A stretch of 64,000 bases of DNA. It comes from Branchiostoma floridae. Taxonomy: Eukaryota; Chordata; Leptocardii; Amphioxiformes; Branchiostomatidae. Location of the stretch: the NCBI RefSeq assembly GCF_000003815.2, contig NC_049996.1:11209944-11273943 (forward strand), read 5' to 3'. The notes below the pieces were generated by a model, which saw only the letters and a program-made list of their open reading frames with translations, was not told the DNA's origin and did not search any database. The position numbers and the translations under genes are program-made. Every line of letters begins with the position of its first letter. The stretch's first letter is position 1. Positions 63,950 through 64,000 of this stretch are shown piece after piece.

Positions 63950-64000
63950 CTGTTGGCAAAGTTCTCAGTGTCGGTGCTTGTGCTGAGTACGCCGGGACTT
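63950..64000 (-). CDS. MAP3K13: Probable upstream alternative exon of DLK (partial)
   Basis: The minus strand reads PGVLSTSTDTENFAN and then a phase-2 donor CAACAG|GTAAGC. Joined to the DLK exon at 55105-54873, which starts in phase 2, it gives ...[17 protein letters not shown] in open frame. The Ser/Thr/acidic text fits an LZK-like N-terminus. The exon runs off the window edge, so its start is unseen; it could belong to another gene. Confidence 0.5.

Overview
The window looks like a piece of an intron-rich invertebrate deuterostome genome, most likely an amphioxus (Branchiostoma). This is inferred from the short, dense exons, the single pre-vertebrate DLK/LZK-type kinase, the expanded receptor and glycosyltransferase families and the dense small DNA transposons. 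No species-diagnostic marker was read. One run of 100 Ns (29560-29659) marks an assembly gap. Every protein-coding gene I can support lies on the minus strand. Exon structures were built by hand from homology, GT/AG sites and reading-phase continuity.

Layout. (1) 0.6-6.7 kb: two head-to-tail paralogous rhodopsin-class GPCR genes. The first lacks its last exon, which should lie left of the window; the second is complete (3 exons, 541 aa). (2) 7.8-23.7 kb: a complete DNA ligase IV gene (LIG4), 29 coding exons and 917 aa, in which every junction keeps phase. (3) 24.6-38 kb: a tandem segmental duplication with a unit of about 6.7 kb, each copy carrying a seven-exon ST8Sia-type alpha-2,8-sialyltransferase (418 and 415 aa). 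(4) 38-43.2 kb: mainly gene-free DNA with a 35-bp minisatellite. (5) 43.3-60.3 kb: a complete MAP3K12/MAP3K13 (DLK/LZK) kinase gene, 14 coding exons and 898 aa, with a probable alternative upstream exon at the right edge (63950-64000).

The genes are not an operon and share no obvious pathway: end-joining repair (LIG4), membrane signalling (GPCRs), sialic-acid transfer in the Golgi (ST8Sia) and stress/axon-injury JNK/p38 signalling (DLK). Introns and spacers hold many mobile-element traces: a hAT-type element with a perfect 8-bp target duplication, a 0.9-kb foldback element, two families of TA-flanked MITEs, a tRNA-derived SINE, LINE fragments and two minisatellite families.

The most unusual theme is a set of short duplications that span exon-intron boundaries: LIG4 exon 10 acceptor, DLK exon 9 acceptor, and both ends of DLK exon 10. 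They create decoy splice sites. The patchy divergence of the two sialyltransferase copies is the second point of interest. I did not find a convincing wholly new molecular system.
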